A stretch of 10,462 nt of DNA, taken from CAZMXI01 sp964570205. Its GTDB lineage: Bacteria; Planctomycetota; Phycisphaerae; Tepidisphaerales; Tepidisphaeraceae. A program made the translations under genes and the position numbers. Under the pieces are notes generated by a model that was given only the letters and a program-made list of their open reading frames with translations, searched no databases and was not told where the DNA came from. Below, one piece after another: positions 1 to 7,847 of this stretch. Where the stretch lies: the NCBI GenBank assembly GCA_964570205.1, contig CAZMXI010000171.1, positions 1 to 10,462 on the forward strand, given 5' to 3'. The first letter of the stretch is position 1. Each line of letters opens with the position of its first letter.

Positions 1-757
1 CACGAAAACCGCTCATGACCTCGTCGAAGATCAGCAGCGAGCCGAACCGGTCGCAGAGTTCGCGCAGCGCCGACAGGTATCCGTCCTCCGGCAGCACCAC
101 CCCCATATTGCCGGGAACAGGCTCTACGATGAAAGCTGCAATCCGGTCGGGATACTTGTCAAAGATCGCGCGGGCGCTGGCGATGTTGTTGTACTGCGCC
201 AGAACGGTCGTCGCCGCGAGCGACGCGGGAACGCCGGGGCTGGAAGGCGCACCCAGGGTCAGAGCGCCCGATCCGGCCTGCACGAGCAGCGCATCGACGT
301 GACCGTGATAACAGCCGACGCATTTGATCACCAGGTCCCGCCCGGTGGCGGCCCGCGCCAAGCGCAACGCCGACATGGTCGCCTCGGTGCCACTGTTGAC
401 AAATCGCACCATCTCCACGCTCGGCAGAGCGCCCACGATCAGCATCGCAAGCTGTGTTTCCAGTTCCGTGGGAGCACCAAACGCCCACCCCCGGCCGATC
501 GCCTTCGACAGCGCCGCCTCCACCCGCTCGTTGGCGTGCCCGGCGATGATCGGACCGTACGCGCCCACGTAATCGATGTACGAATTGCCATCCGTGTCCG
601 TGACTGACGAGCCTTCCCCGGATCGCACGAAAACCGGCGTTCCGCCCACCGCCTTGAATGCCCGCACGGGCGAGCTGACGCCGCCCGGCATCACCTGTTG
701 GGCCTTGGAGAAGGCGGCCTGGGAGTTGAGCGTCGTACGGGAGATTCGTTCTGCCAT
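1..757 (-). CDS. hemL: Glutamate-1-semialdehyde 2,1-aminomutase, 5' part (runs off the left edge)
   Basis: PLP enzyme of the C5 tetrapyrrole pathway that converts glutamate-1-semialdehyde to 5-aminolevulinate in the cytoplasm. The 252 residues present cover about 60% of the usual ~430. Visible family signatures are VMPGGVSSPVRAF (about residues 22-34), SGTEATMSALRLAR (122-135), the YHGHVD segment (150-155), the GSGALTLGAPSSPGVP stretch (162-177), VEPVPGNMG (211-219) and LLIFDEVMSGFR (241-252), whose Asp should contact the PLP pyridine nitrogen. The PLP-binding lysine lies beyond the window, so catalytic completeness cannot be judged. The ATG at 757 is chosen because MAERISRTTLNSQAAF fits the short N-terminus of the family; no clear Shine-Dalgarno site precedes it. 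It lies 51 bp downstream of the MCE gene on the same strand and may share its transcript. The main alternative, another class-III aminotransferase, is unlikely given how closely the HemL signatures match. Confidence 0.96.
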   Translation of the reverse strand, partial: MAERISRTTLNSQAAFSKAQQVMPGGVSSPVRAFKAVGGTPVFVRSGEGSSVTDTDGNSYIDYVGAYGPIIAGHANERVEAALSKAIGRGWAFGAPTELETQLAMLIVGALPSVEMVRFVNSGTEATMSALRLARAATGRDLVIKCVGCYHGHVDALLVQAGSGALTLGAPSSPGVPASLAATTVLAQYNNIASARAIFDKYPDRIAAFIVEPVPGNMGVVLPEDGYLSALRELCDRFGSLLIFDEVMSGFR

Positions 758-808
758 GATGTTGATGCCAAGGGTTGCAGGTATCGGTAGAACAGTGGTT
801 TACGACAA

Positions 809-1867
809 TTACAGCTTGACCGGCACGCCCTCCTCTTCCCATTGTTCGACCAGGCGGCGAAGACTCTTCAGTGTCGTGTTGAGCTCTTTCGAGGTGTCAA
901 GCAAGTTGTCATAGAGCTCGGGGTTGCTCAGAAGCTGCGCTGCCGTCCCCTTGCCTTCGTTGAGCTTCTTCCCGGCCTTCTCCAACTCTCCGAGAATGGA
1001 CGCAAGCTGATCGAGCCGGCCGCCCACGTCCCGCGTCAGTTCATCCACGCGCCGACGCGCCAACAAGACCGTGTCGTTCGTGTTGTCGGCCAGCTCATCA
1101 AACCGCTTGTCAGCCTTGGACGCCAAGCTCTCCAGGTCCTGCCCGATTCGCACAGCGCTTTCGGATGCCTGCCGGAAGTTCTCAAGCGATACGCCGATGT
1201 TCTTCCGCATGTCTGTGTCGGTCACGACGCTGTCGATATGTTCGATCGCCGTCGTGGCGCGACTGACGGCAACCTGCATATCCTGCATGAGTTCCGCCGC
1301 CTTCGGCATCAGTTCCGCTTGCCGAAACTCCTGGCTGGCAAGGCGGATTTCTTTGCTGGTCAGGATCATATCCTGCGCCAGTTCGCCGATCTCGGACGGC
1401 CAGATGTCAAAACCGACAAAATCGGCCGGAATGGTCGCCCCCGCCGTGAGGGCGACTGCACTGGGCGACACTTCGCCATTGCGAGACGCCGGCGCTGTCG
1501 TGCTCGAGCGAGATTGCACCAGAATCAGGTTGATCGACGAACCACCGCCCAGAATCTGCGATCGGATGCGCCCTTTGACGTTCGACGGCAGCGGCGGATT
1601 CTGATCCACCGTGGCATGGATCAGCACATCACGCTGGTCGGGACTGCGGGTGATCTTCACCACGCGCCCCACATTCACGCCTTTGTAAAGGATGAGCGAG
1701 CCTTCGCTCAGGCCCTCGGCACTCGGCGCGACAAAAGTCACCGGCATCTGCGGCGTCGCGAAGAACTCGAACGGCGCGTTGCCGAACTTGAGGATCATCC
1801 AGCCAAGCAGCAGCAACGCCGCGATCACCGTCAGACCGACCATCAGGTTCTTACGATATGCTGACAT
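809..1867 (-). CDS. MlaD/MCE-domain membrane-anchored lipid-transport protein
   Basis: A 352-residue MCE (MlaD-type) protein. Residues about 9-27 form one hydrophobic N-terminal membrane anchor. The MCE domain follows at about 40-118 and contains the family pattern GLSEGSLILYKGVNVGRV (52-69). The rest (about 150-345) is predicted helical, rich in charged heptad-like segments, and includes GKGTAAQLLSNPELYDNL (306-323), a motif common near the end of MCE proteins. Family knowledge: MCE proteins form periplasmic rings or tubes that move phospholipids or other lipids between membranes, usually with a YrbE/MlaE permease and an MlaF ATPase. Neither partner is in this window, so the substrate is unknown. 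The gene starts at ATG 22 bp after the HEAT-protein stop and is followed by hemL, suggesting co-transcription. No strong Shine-Dalgarno site is visible. Confidence 0.92.
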   Translation of the reverse strand: MSAYRKNLMVGLTVIAALLLLGWMILKFGNAPFEFFATPQMPVTFVAPSAEGLSEGSLILYKGVNVGRVVKITRSPDQRDVLIHATVDQNPPLPSNVKGRIRSQILGGGSSINLILVQSRSSTTAPASRNGEVSPSAVALTAGATIPADFVGFDIWPSEIGELAQDMILTSKEIRLASQEFRQAELMPKAAELMQDMQVAVSRATTAIEHIDSVVTDTDMRKNIGVSLENFRQASESAVRIGQDLESLASKADKRFDELADNTNDTVLLARRRVDELTRDVGGRLDQLASILGELEKAGKKLNEGKGTAAQLLSNPELYDNLLDTSKELNTTLKSLRRLVEQWEEEGVPVKL

Positions 1868-1889
1868 AGGTTGCAGGCCGTATTATGGC

Positions 1890-4136
1890 CTAAGCGCGGC
1901 GCAAGGGCGAGCAGACCGCATCATTCGGCGAAGCATTTTGGCGCACCCACACGGCTCCGCCGGACGTGCGGCGTTTCTTGATTGTGTTCTCGATATCGGT
2001 CAACTGCTGAATATTGATGTTCCCGAGCGGAATCTTCTTGCACTCGGCGATCAGGGCAAGGGCTCCGTCTTCGTTGTTGACCTTCTGCAGCCGTTCGGTC
2101 TCCTTCTGGATCGGCCGCCAGACGTTCGGCAGATACGCCGGGTTCTGATCCAGCGCGTCGGTGGCAAATTTCGCCGCGTCGGCATACTTGCCCGCCCGCA
2201 GCAAGGTTTCCATGAGTTGCAGAACCAGGTGATCGACGATGTCGGGCCTGCGCTTCGCGGCAAGCCAGTAATCGGCGGCCTCGCGAAACTTGACAGCCGC
2301 TTCGTCATATTTCTCCAGCAGCGCCAGCGTCTCGCCCAGGTTCTGACGATGAATGGCCAGGTCTTCGTCGCGCCCGGCATCGACCAGCTTCGCCTCGATG
2401 ATGGTCTGAATCGCCAGCCGGCGGTTGCGCAACACAGCCGTATCGGTCCTGCCGTTGGGTGGCGTGAACTGCGCCACCAGCCGCTTCAATTCCGTCACCG
2501 AGCCCTTCTCGCAGAGCTTGGCCAGCACCTCCCAGACGCGGTCACGCACATCCGCGTCCGGCTCCCGCTCCTCGGAGAGGTGTTTGCCAATCTCGTTGGC
2601 ATGCTCGAAACCGGCCGTCTGCCCCAGGGCCTTGATCGCCTCCATCCGCACGCTGCGGTCGGGATCATCCAGCCGGCGGAGCAGCGCACTGGCCGAATCC
2701 GGATCTCCGATGATCGACAATCCCCGGAGCGAGCCGATTCGCACCAGCGGGTTCTGATCGTTCAACAACGCATAATACGTTGTGAGCATCACCGCCGACT
2801 TGTGGCCCGTTCCGCCCATCGCCTCGACCACGCTGACCCGCAGCGATTCAGAACCCACACCCTCGATGCCGCGCAGGCGGTCCAGCAGTCGCTGCGCGAC
2901 CATCTCCGCCCGCTCGGCGTTCTCCGGCTTTCGAAGATCCGGCCCCAGATCGCGCAAAGCGTCGGCGGCGGCCTTGGCAACGCCGAAGGACGGGTCCTTC
3001 AGAAGATCCAGCAGCGGCTTGAGCGTCTTGATGTCCCGCGAAGGCCCCATCGCCTTGATGATCGCCGTACGGACCTCCGGCTCAGGCTCCTGCTGAAGCT
3101 GCGCCAGCAGCGCACTGACGGCAACCGTGTCTGCGGCCGTGCCCAACGCCAAGGCAACCTCCACGCGCACCTCGGCCGAGCTGTCTCCAATCATCCCACG
3201 CAGTACTTCGAGAATGGGGTCGGGGATCTTGCCCGAAGCCGACCTCGCCGCCCGCTCGTACACGATGTGCGCCGCGATTGCTCGCACATCCTCCGACTCG
3301 GACTGCAAGTGCTTAATTATCTTCGCATTACGATCCGCCTCGGGCACCGTGGCGTCCGTGTACAGCTCCCGGATAAACGCCTCCGCAGGCTTCCGAAGCC
3401 TCAAGAGCTTATTCTCCAAGTCCGCTGTGCGTCTGACGTTGCGCGTCAGGAGGTCGGTGGTCCACTGGCCGGGCGACTTGTTACGGTTGTCTTGCCACCA
3501 GCGCATCCACTGCTGGACATCGCGGCCATATCGTGTCAACCCCGTCATCTCGATCAGGGCATCCGTTGCCGCATCGCGAATCAAAACGCTGTTGTCGCTG
3601 AACAGCCCAACCAGTTGCTCGGCGACGGATTTGTCGGCCAGCTTGCCCATGGCGCGGATGGCCGAGATTCGCTCATCCGGTCGGTTCGTCGTATTGCCGG
3701 CAAACTGGACGAGTTTCTGCCGCGCCTCGCTATCGCTGCGGAACGTAGCTAATGCCTGCGCTGCGGCGTCAGTGATCTGCCCTGTGCCCAGGAGGTCGCC
3801 CAGCGGGCCGATGAATTCCGCCTCGGGCGTCGGATCGGACGCCAGCGCCTTGGCGACCGCGATCTGCGTCGCCTGCCGACCAAAACGCAGGGACCGCATG
3901 AGAATCTGATCGGCCTCTTTTGTGGACCGCGACACCAGCCTCGCCGCCGCCTGCTCGCGGGTCTCCTGTTTCAAGGTCGGATCGTTCAGGATCTGCTCCT
4001 GTTGCTCCAGATCGCGTCGCGCGGCCACTGCGGGGTCCGGCGTGGCCACCGTGGCTTCCTGCGCAATCGTTGCGCCCATGGCGAGTTGCATGCCCGCCAT
4101 CAACGCCACCAGTCTGAGCCACTGCCGCACGCCCAC
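1890..4136 (-). CDS. Secreted HEAT-repeat protein with TPR-like C-terminal region
   Basis: A 748-residue repeat protein. It has an N-terminal signal peptide: basic start, hydrophobic core at about 7-22, likely cleavage near residue 25 (ATIA before QEA), so the mature protein is probably periplasmic. HEAT-like helix pairs run from about residue 85 to 545; clear examples are near 155-197, 283-335, 340-400, 463-479 and 482-510. A W..WW segment (QQWMRWWQDN, about 208-217) interrupts the array, as in many planctomycete HEAT proteins. Residues about 590-700 look like TPR helices (LLEKYDEAAVKFREAADYW and LLRAGKYADAAKFATDAL). No catalytic motif is seen, so a scaffold or protein-binding role is the most that can be inferred. 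The start is GTG at 4136, four bases after AAAGGA; an internal in-frame GTG at 4130 is possible. It is first in a likely HEAT-MCE-hemL transcription unit, which suggests an envelope role alongside the MCE protein. Confidence 0.88.
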   Translation of the reverse strand: MGVRQWLRLVALMAGMQLAMGATIAQEATVATPDPAVAARRDLEQQEQILNDPTLKQETREQAAARLVSRSTKEADQILMRSLRFGRQATQIAVAKALASDPTPEAEFIGPLGDLLGTGQITDAAAQALATFRSDSEARQKLVQFAGNTTNRPDERISAIRAMGKLADKSVAEQLVGLFSDNSVLIRDAATDALIEMTGLTRYGRDVQQWMRWWQDNRNKSPGQWTTDLLTRNVRRTADLENKLLRLRKPAEAFIRELYTDATVPEADRNAKIIKHLQSESEDVRAIAAHIVYERAARSASGKIPDPILEVLRGMIGDSSAEVRVEVALALGTAADTVAVSALLAQLQQEPEPEVRTAIIKAMGPSRDIKTLKPLLDLLKDPSFGVAKAAADALRDLGPDLRKPENAERAEMVAQRLLDRLRGIEGVGSESLRVSVVEAMGGTGHKSAVMLTTYYALLNDQNPLVRIGSLRGLSIIGDPDSASALLRRLDDPDRSVRMEAIKALGQTAGFEHANEIGKHLSEEREPDADVRDRVWEVLAKLCEKGSVTELKRLVAQFTPPNGRTDTAVLRNRRLAIQTIIEAKLVDAGRDEDLAIHRQNLGETLALLEKYDEAAVKFREAADYWLAAKRRPDIVDHLVLQLMETLLRAGKYADAAKFATDALDQNPAYLPNVWRPIQKETERLQKVNNEDGALALIAECKKIPLGNINIQQLTDIENTIKKRRTSGGAVWVRQNASPNDAVCSPLRRA

Positions 4137-4395
4137 GTTATCCTTTCAGGCACAGCCCGTTCGGTATACCAGACACCGCGCCGCCCCCAGCGTTTACTGC
4201 AAGTCAGAAATTACCCTATTCCCGCAATGACGGAAAGGCGAACACGGCGGATTCTGGTCATTTTTGCGCCCATCCAATCATACCTGAAGAACTCACCGTC
4301 GCTCATCACATGGAACGGCCCCATTTTTGTCTTGCGGCCAGCGCTCAGTGAGCGTCAAATACGGGCAGGACGGCTGGAACTCCGCCGAAAGCGCC
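4137..4395. other. Divergent intergenic region between the HEAT and TPR genes
   Basis: About 260 bp separate the two divergent start codons, so promoters for both directions should lie here. Apart from the HEAT-gene ribosome binding site, I see one perfect 8-bp palindrome, GGTATACC at 4163-4170, which could serve as a -10-like element or small operator. No pair of -35 and -10 boxes with normal spacing stands out in either direction. If the TPR gene begins upstream at TTG 4327 or GTG 4348, the region shrinks to about 190-210 bp. No RNA gene or repeat array is recognisable. Confidence 0.5.
4141..4146 (-). promoter_or_regulatory. Ribosome binding site of the HEAT-repeat gene
   Basis: On the minus strand this reads AAAGGA, followed by TAAC and the GTG at 4136. 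The four-base spacing is slightly short but supports the GTG at 4136 over later in-frame starts. Confidence 0.55.
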
Positions 4396-5745
4396 ATGAC
4401 CAACTGGTACGACGCGGAACAACGCATGGAGAAGGCACATGAGCTGTTTGCTCAACGCAAATGGCTGGAGGCCCTTGAAGAATTGCGCGCGGCCATCGCC
4501 ATCAATCCCTGCAACAGCGCTTGGTACTTCAATCTGGGCTTGACGTTGGACGAAATGGAGCGTTTTGACGAGGCCGTGCACGCTTATCGGGAGGCCATCA
4601 ACTTAGAGCCCGAGGATGCCGAAGCGATCTACCGCATCGCTGTGGATTTCTCCAGGTTGGGCCGATTCCGGCAGGCCATCTCCGCCTTTGAGCAGGTTCA
4701 ATCGCTCGATCCGGCATTCGAGCCTTCCTATTGCGGCCGAATCATGGCCTATACCGAATTGGGCGACCACGAGCGGGCCGAGGAGATGTTCTATCTCGCC
4801 AGGCAGTACAAGGATGAGTGCCCGCAGTGCTATTACCTGATCGGCTGCAGCCTCGCCGACCGTGGACTGACCGATCGCGCCATCTACTGCTGGCAGAGAA
4901 CGCTTGACCTGGATGAGTCGTACCCCCACGCACATCACTGTCTGGCTGAGGCCTGCTGGCGCAGGGGTGAACTGGAAAACGCCCGGCAGCATTACCTGGC
5001 CGAACTGCGGTTGGACCCCGGCGACCTGTCAAGCCTGCTGGACCTGGGCAATCTGCTTTTGGAAATGGGCAGGCTTGACGATGCCGGTGAGAAGCTCCAC
5101 CGGGCTATTGAGTTTGTTCCGGACGAGCCGGCTGCCCATGTACAATATGCGAGATGGCTGCTGGCATGCGGCAGATGTGCGGATGCCAGGGCCTCGCTGC
5201 GGCGCGCCATGGCGCTGGATGGTCGCTGTCCCGGCGTGCATGTCTATCTTGCCGACGTGTGCCTGCGCGAGGGCGATGTGGTGGCGGCGCGAAGGCTGCT
5301 GCGGACGGAACTGCGCCTCCGGCCGGAAGATCCCCAGATTCTGATGGACCTGGCCAACCTCCTTTTGGACTGCGCTCAGGCCCGGCCAGCGGCCGCGTGC
5401 CTGGAGCGACTCGTCCATCTTGAGCCGCGCAGCATCGCGGCGTGGCAGAACCTGGCCGTCGCGCATTTCATGGCCAAGCACTGGTCGCGTGGAATCCTCG
5501 CGTCGGAAGAGGCAATGAAGATCGCCCCCTCGCACGTGACCGTGATGTACAATCTGGCATTGGCCTACGAACGCCAGGGCGATTGCCCCAAGGCGTTGGC
5601 GTGGATCAAGCGAGCCAAGGAGGTGAATGCCTCCAACCCCGCTCTTCAGAGACTGGAATTGCGCATTCACCTCATGCAGAGCTGGCATCGGGCATGGGCG
5701 ATGCTGCGGAGAGTGATGGGCTGGGCAACGGCCAGTCGCCCATGA
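4396..5745 (+). CDS. Tetratricopeptide repeat (TPR) protein
   Basis: About 449 residues made almost wholly of TPR units. Around 12 consecutive 34-residue helix pairs are visible, from about residue 8 to 430; good examples are AWYFNLGLTLDEMERFDEAV, AIYRIAVDFSRLGRFRQAI, SLLDLGNLLLEMGRLDDA and VMYNLALAYERQGDCPKAL, with the usual Pro between units (AINP, NLEP, SLDP, RLDP, HLEP, KIAP). There is no signal peptide or membrane segment, so it is probably a cytoplasmic scaffold; no enzymatic domain is fused. The ATG at 4396 is preferred because MTNWYDAEQRMEKAHEL resembles the N-terminus I recall for planctomycete TPR proteins. TTG at 4327 and GTG at 4348 are in-frame alternatives without ribosome binding sites, and ATG at 4426 is another. 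It is the only plus-strand gene here and stops 7 bp from the convergent prenyltransferase-fold gene. Partner proteins are unknown. Confidence 0.88.
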   Translation: MTNWYDAEQRMEKAHELFAQRKWLEALEELRAAIAINPCNSAWYFNLGLTLDEMERFDEAVHAYREAINLEPEDAEAIYRIAVDFSRLGRFRQAISAFEQVQSLDPAFEPSYCGRIMAYTELGDHERAEEMFYLARQYKDECPQCYYLIGCSLADRGLTDRAIYCWQRTLDLDESYPHAHHCLAEACWRRGELENARQHYLAELRLDPGDLSSLLDLGNLLLEMGRLDDAGEKLHRAIEFVPDEPAAHVQYARWLLACGRCADARASLRRAMALDGRCPGVHVYLADVCLREGDVVAARRLLRTELRLRPEDPQILMDLANLLLDCAQARPAAACLERLVHLEPRSIAAWQNLAVAHFMAKHWSRGILASEEAMKIAPSHVTVMYNLALAYERQGDCPKALAWIKRAKEVNASNPALQRLELRIHLMQSWHRAWAMLRRVMGWATASRP

Positions 5746-5752
5746 AGAACCA

Positions 5753-6607
5753 TCAGACGCTCAGGTGGCCCAGCGCCAGCAGGCCATAGTAGGTGTATTC
5801 GCAGTCCAGGGCGTCCTCGCCGTAGTGCCCATAGAACGAGCCGCTGCTGGTCCACAGGGCATCGATGAAATCCAGGCATGGCTCGCGGATGCCCGACAGG
5901 TCCGCCTGCATGGACGCCAGGGCGTGCAGCGCCGTTGCCGTCGAGAGCAGATCGGGAATAGGCGCCATCGGCGCGGCGAAAAAGCCCCCTTCTCTGCGGC
6001 AGCGAGCCAGGAGCCATTCGGCAAGATGACCGTCCACCGGCTGATCGAGGTGCCGCAGGAGCATCACGGCGGCCGCCGTCGCAGGCGTCAAGCCCATCGG
6101 CATGTCATCCTGATTGGCATATCCGCCGTCGTCCGACCGCAGGCGCCCGATGCATCCAAGCATGTCCAGCTTCCGCGGCATCTCGCGATTCAGGTCCTGA
6201 TATGCGCCCAGCGCGAGAAAACACGCGTAAACGGTTCCGTGCGGCGAGCCTGGCGTTGCGTGATAGCCGCCGTCGCCGCTGCGATGTTGTTCGATGCGTG
6301 CGAGAATCTCACCGGAGGGAGCTTCCCGCTTGATGTCGGCCCAGGCCCGCGCCAGGCAGCACAGGTGAACCAGGTCCAGCCCCTCGCCGTCGCCCTGCCG
6401 GGCCAGATACGCCGCGACCGACTCCCGAGGAACCTCCGCACGCACCGCCAGCAACGATTCCAGACCGAAAACTGTGTAGTAAATGTCGCTGGCTCCCGCG
6501 CGATCCCGAAAGCCGCCGTCAGGATTGATCTGGGTGCGTACGTACTGCTCGACAAGCCGCGCGGAATCACCCAGCAGCCTTGGCGCCAACCTCGCGACTT
6601 GCAGCAT
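5753..6607 (-). CDS. Prenyltransferase beta-subunit / terpene-cyclase-fold repeat protein
   Basis: About 284 residues with the alpha/alpha-barrel repeats of protein prenyltransferase beta subunits and squalene cyclases. Five repeats are visible, each with a GG or G-aromatic turn followed by a helix: NPDGGFRDRAG (28-38) then SDIYYTVFGLESL; GDGGYHATPG (111-120) then GTVYACFLALGAY; SDDGGYANQD (158-167) then TPATAAAVMLLRHL; REGGFFAAP (205-213) then DLLSTATALHALASM; and SSGSFYGHYG (254-263) then CEYTYYGLLALGHL. In Rab geranylgeranyltransferase beta the zinc ligands are an Asp-x-Cys pair and a late His. Here the Asp seems kept (PDLL, 218-221), but Leu replaces Cys and Tyr replaces His (EYTYYG), so the zinc chemistry is probably absent. 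No squalene-cyclase DxDDTA motif is seen. It overlaps the end of the polyprenyl synthase gene by 41 bp, which fits binding or processing of an isoprenoid. The ATG at 6607 has GAGG six bases upstream; GTG at 6625 is an in-frame alternative. Confidence 0.85.
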   Translation of the reverse strand: MLQVARLAPRLLGDSARLVEQYVRTQINPDGGFRDRAGASDIYYTVFGLESLLAVRAEVPRESVAAYLARQGDGEGLDLVHLCCLARAWADIKREAPSGEILARIEQHRSGDGGYHATPGSPHGTVYACFLALGAYQDLNREMPRKLDMLGCIGRLRSDDGGYANQDDMPMGLTPATAAAVMLLRHLDQPVDGHLAEWLLARCRREGGFFAAPMAPIPDLLSTATALHALASMQADLSGIREPCLDFIDALWTSSGSFYGHYGEDALDCEYTYYGLLALGHLSV

Positions 6608-7813
6608 TTCGAGCCTCAAACTCACTGCACCATCCCTTGACCTGCACGCTGAATATCCGGCTGATCACCCGGCGCAGCAGGCCTTTGAAGCTATGACTCT
6701 CGACATCCGCCAGGGATCTCACCGCTTCCTGCTTGTACGACTCGAGCAGGCCACGGCAGCGATCCTCGATCCCCAGTTCGTGAATCAGTTGACGCACCCG
6801 GCCAACCGCGTCCGCGCCGGCCGACCGGCGCCATGCCCGCTCGAGCAGCGTGCGATCTTCGCCTCTGGATCGCTCGTAAGCCAACGCCAGCGGCAGAGAA
6901 GGACGGCCGCCGGCGATGTCATCGCTGTCGCCCCCGGCCGACAGGTCCTCCAGGTCATCCCGCACCTGGTAGGCGATGCCCAGGGCCTCGCAGTACCGGG
7001 CGATGACCGGCCAGAGCCCGGCGTCGGCGCCCGCGTATGCCGCTCCCAGCTTCAGCGCCACCTCGAAAGCCGGCGCGGTCTTCTTGCGGAAAATGTCCAG
7101 TACTTCGGTCGGCGACAACACGCGAGGCTCGCGCATCCAGCAGAGTTCAGCGCCCTGCCCGACGCACAGCGTACGGTGCCCCGCCGCCGCGGCCTCAAGC
7201 ATCCTCGCCCTGGCCTCGGCCGGCGCATCGCACTCGGCGATCATGCGGTATCCATCGCCCAGAAGCAGGTCGCCCACGTTCAGGGCCACGGGGATGCCAT
7301 GCTCGGCATGGACCGTCTTCTCGCCGTATCGAATGGCATCATCATCTTCAATGTCATCGTGAACCAGCGAAGCCTTGTGGAAACACTCGACGGCGACCGC
7401 CAGCTTCCGAAGGCTTGGCGGGAGCGGCGCGTCCGGCTCATCGCAAAGCGCCTTGTAGGCGCACGCCGCCAGAAACGGGCGCCATCGCTTGCCCGATTTG
7501 CCCAGCCAGGCGCGGGCAATCCGCTCGGTCTGGCTCGCCGTGGGCCCGAGAATCTCATCCAGGACCTCCGGCTCGAACCAGCCATCGACTTCCTGACGCA
7601 TGGCGTCGAGATTCAGCCGATACGTGCGATCGTTGCTGGTCAGGTGGATCACATCCCACACCCACTCCATGTCCACGGACGTGTCCCTGCAATCATCCTG
7701 TAGCAGCGGAATGGCCACGCCTGGAATCGCCGCAGATTCCATGTACGGAAATGCCCGTTCGAGGACCGACAGGCAGCTCACCCCGATGATCGCATCGACC
7801 TGGAACTCGGCCT
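6567..7813 (-). CDS. DUF116 C-terminal half fused to trans-polyprenyl diphosphate synthase (5' end in assembly gap)
   Basis: This open frame enters from the N gap and has two parts. The first ~55 residues (AEFQVDAIIGVSCLSVLERAF through about 7650) match the C-terminal half of a DUF116 domain, including the IGVSC strand and a PLLQDDCRDTSVD segment. A complete trans-isoprenyl diphosphate synthase follows: GKRWRP for IPP binding (about 7477-7494), first aspartate-rich motif DDIED (7344-7358), RYGEKTVHAEHG, GDLLLGD, second aspartate-rich motif DDLED (6945-6959), then GGDSDDIAGGRPSLPLA. Such enzymes condense IPP onto allylic diphosphates using Mg2+. Residues at -5 and -4 before the first motif are Ala and Ser, not the bulky aromatics typical of farnesyl diphosphate synthase, which hints at a longer product. 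GTG at 7781 lies inside the DUF116 fold and is unlikely to be the real start. The gene most likely begins at 8333 as one DUF116-synthase fusion, and it overlaps the next gene by 41 bp. Confidence 0.9.
6614..6617 (-). promoter_or_regulatory. Ribosome binding site of the prenyltransferase-fold gene
   Basis: GAGG on the minus strand, six bases before the ATG at 6607, inside the 3' end of the polyprenyl synthase gene. It favours 6607 over the GTG at 6625, although an AAGGG-like site also lies upstream of the GTG. Confidence 0.4.
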
Positions 7814-7823
7814 NNNNNNNNNN
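7814..7823. other. Assembly gap (10 N) inside the DUF116 domain
   Basis: Ten undetermined bases, probably a nominal-length scaffold gap. It falls between the two halves of a single DUF116 domain, so real sequence and the reading frame across it are uncertain. Confidence 0.95.
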
Positions 7824-7847
7824 AAGCGGTGATAATAGACGACAAAG

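Noticed and set aside
842..1864. Plus-strand open frame of 340 codons opposite the MCE gene
   Set aside because: It mirrors the MCE gene almost exactly and has a biased Arg/His/Gln composition typical of an antisense shadow.
773..1877. Nine-base repeat CCTGCAACC (minus strand) upstream of both hemL (773-781) and the MCE gene (1869-1877)
   Set aside because: Distances to the two start codons differ, and a shared 9-mer is weak evidence; likely coincidence.
1875..1891. Short inverted repeat AGGCC/GGCCT with a 7-base loop between the HEAT stop and the MCE start
   Set aside because: A 5-bp stem without a T tract is too weak for a terminator and could be chance in GC-rich DNA.
1692..3752. Very long plus-strand open frame (686 codons) opposite the HEAT and MCE genes
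   Set aside because: High GC makes long antisense frames common. The minus frames encode clear HEAT and MCE families with a signal peptide and membrane anchor; the plus frame shows no recognisable domain.
5720..5774. 7-bp inverted repeat (GCTGGGC/GCCCAGC) spanning both convergent stop codons, considered as a bidirectional terminator
   Set aside because: The loop is about 41 bases and there is no T-rich tail, so intrinsic termination is not supported.
6483..7703. Plus-strand open frame of about 400 codons opposite the polyprenyl synthase
   Set aside because: It lies antisense to a gene with both aspartate-rich motifs and has an Arg/Pro/Gln-rich shadow-like composition.
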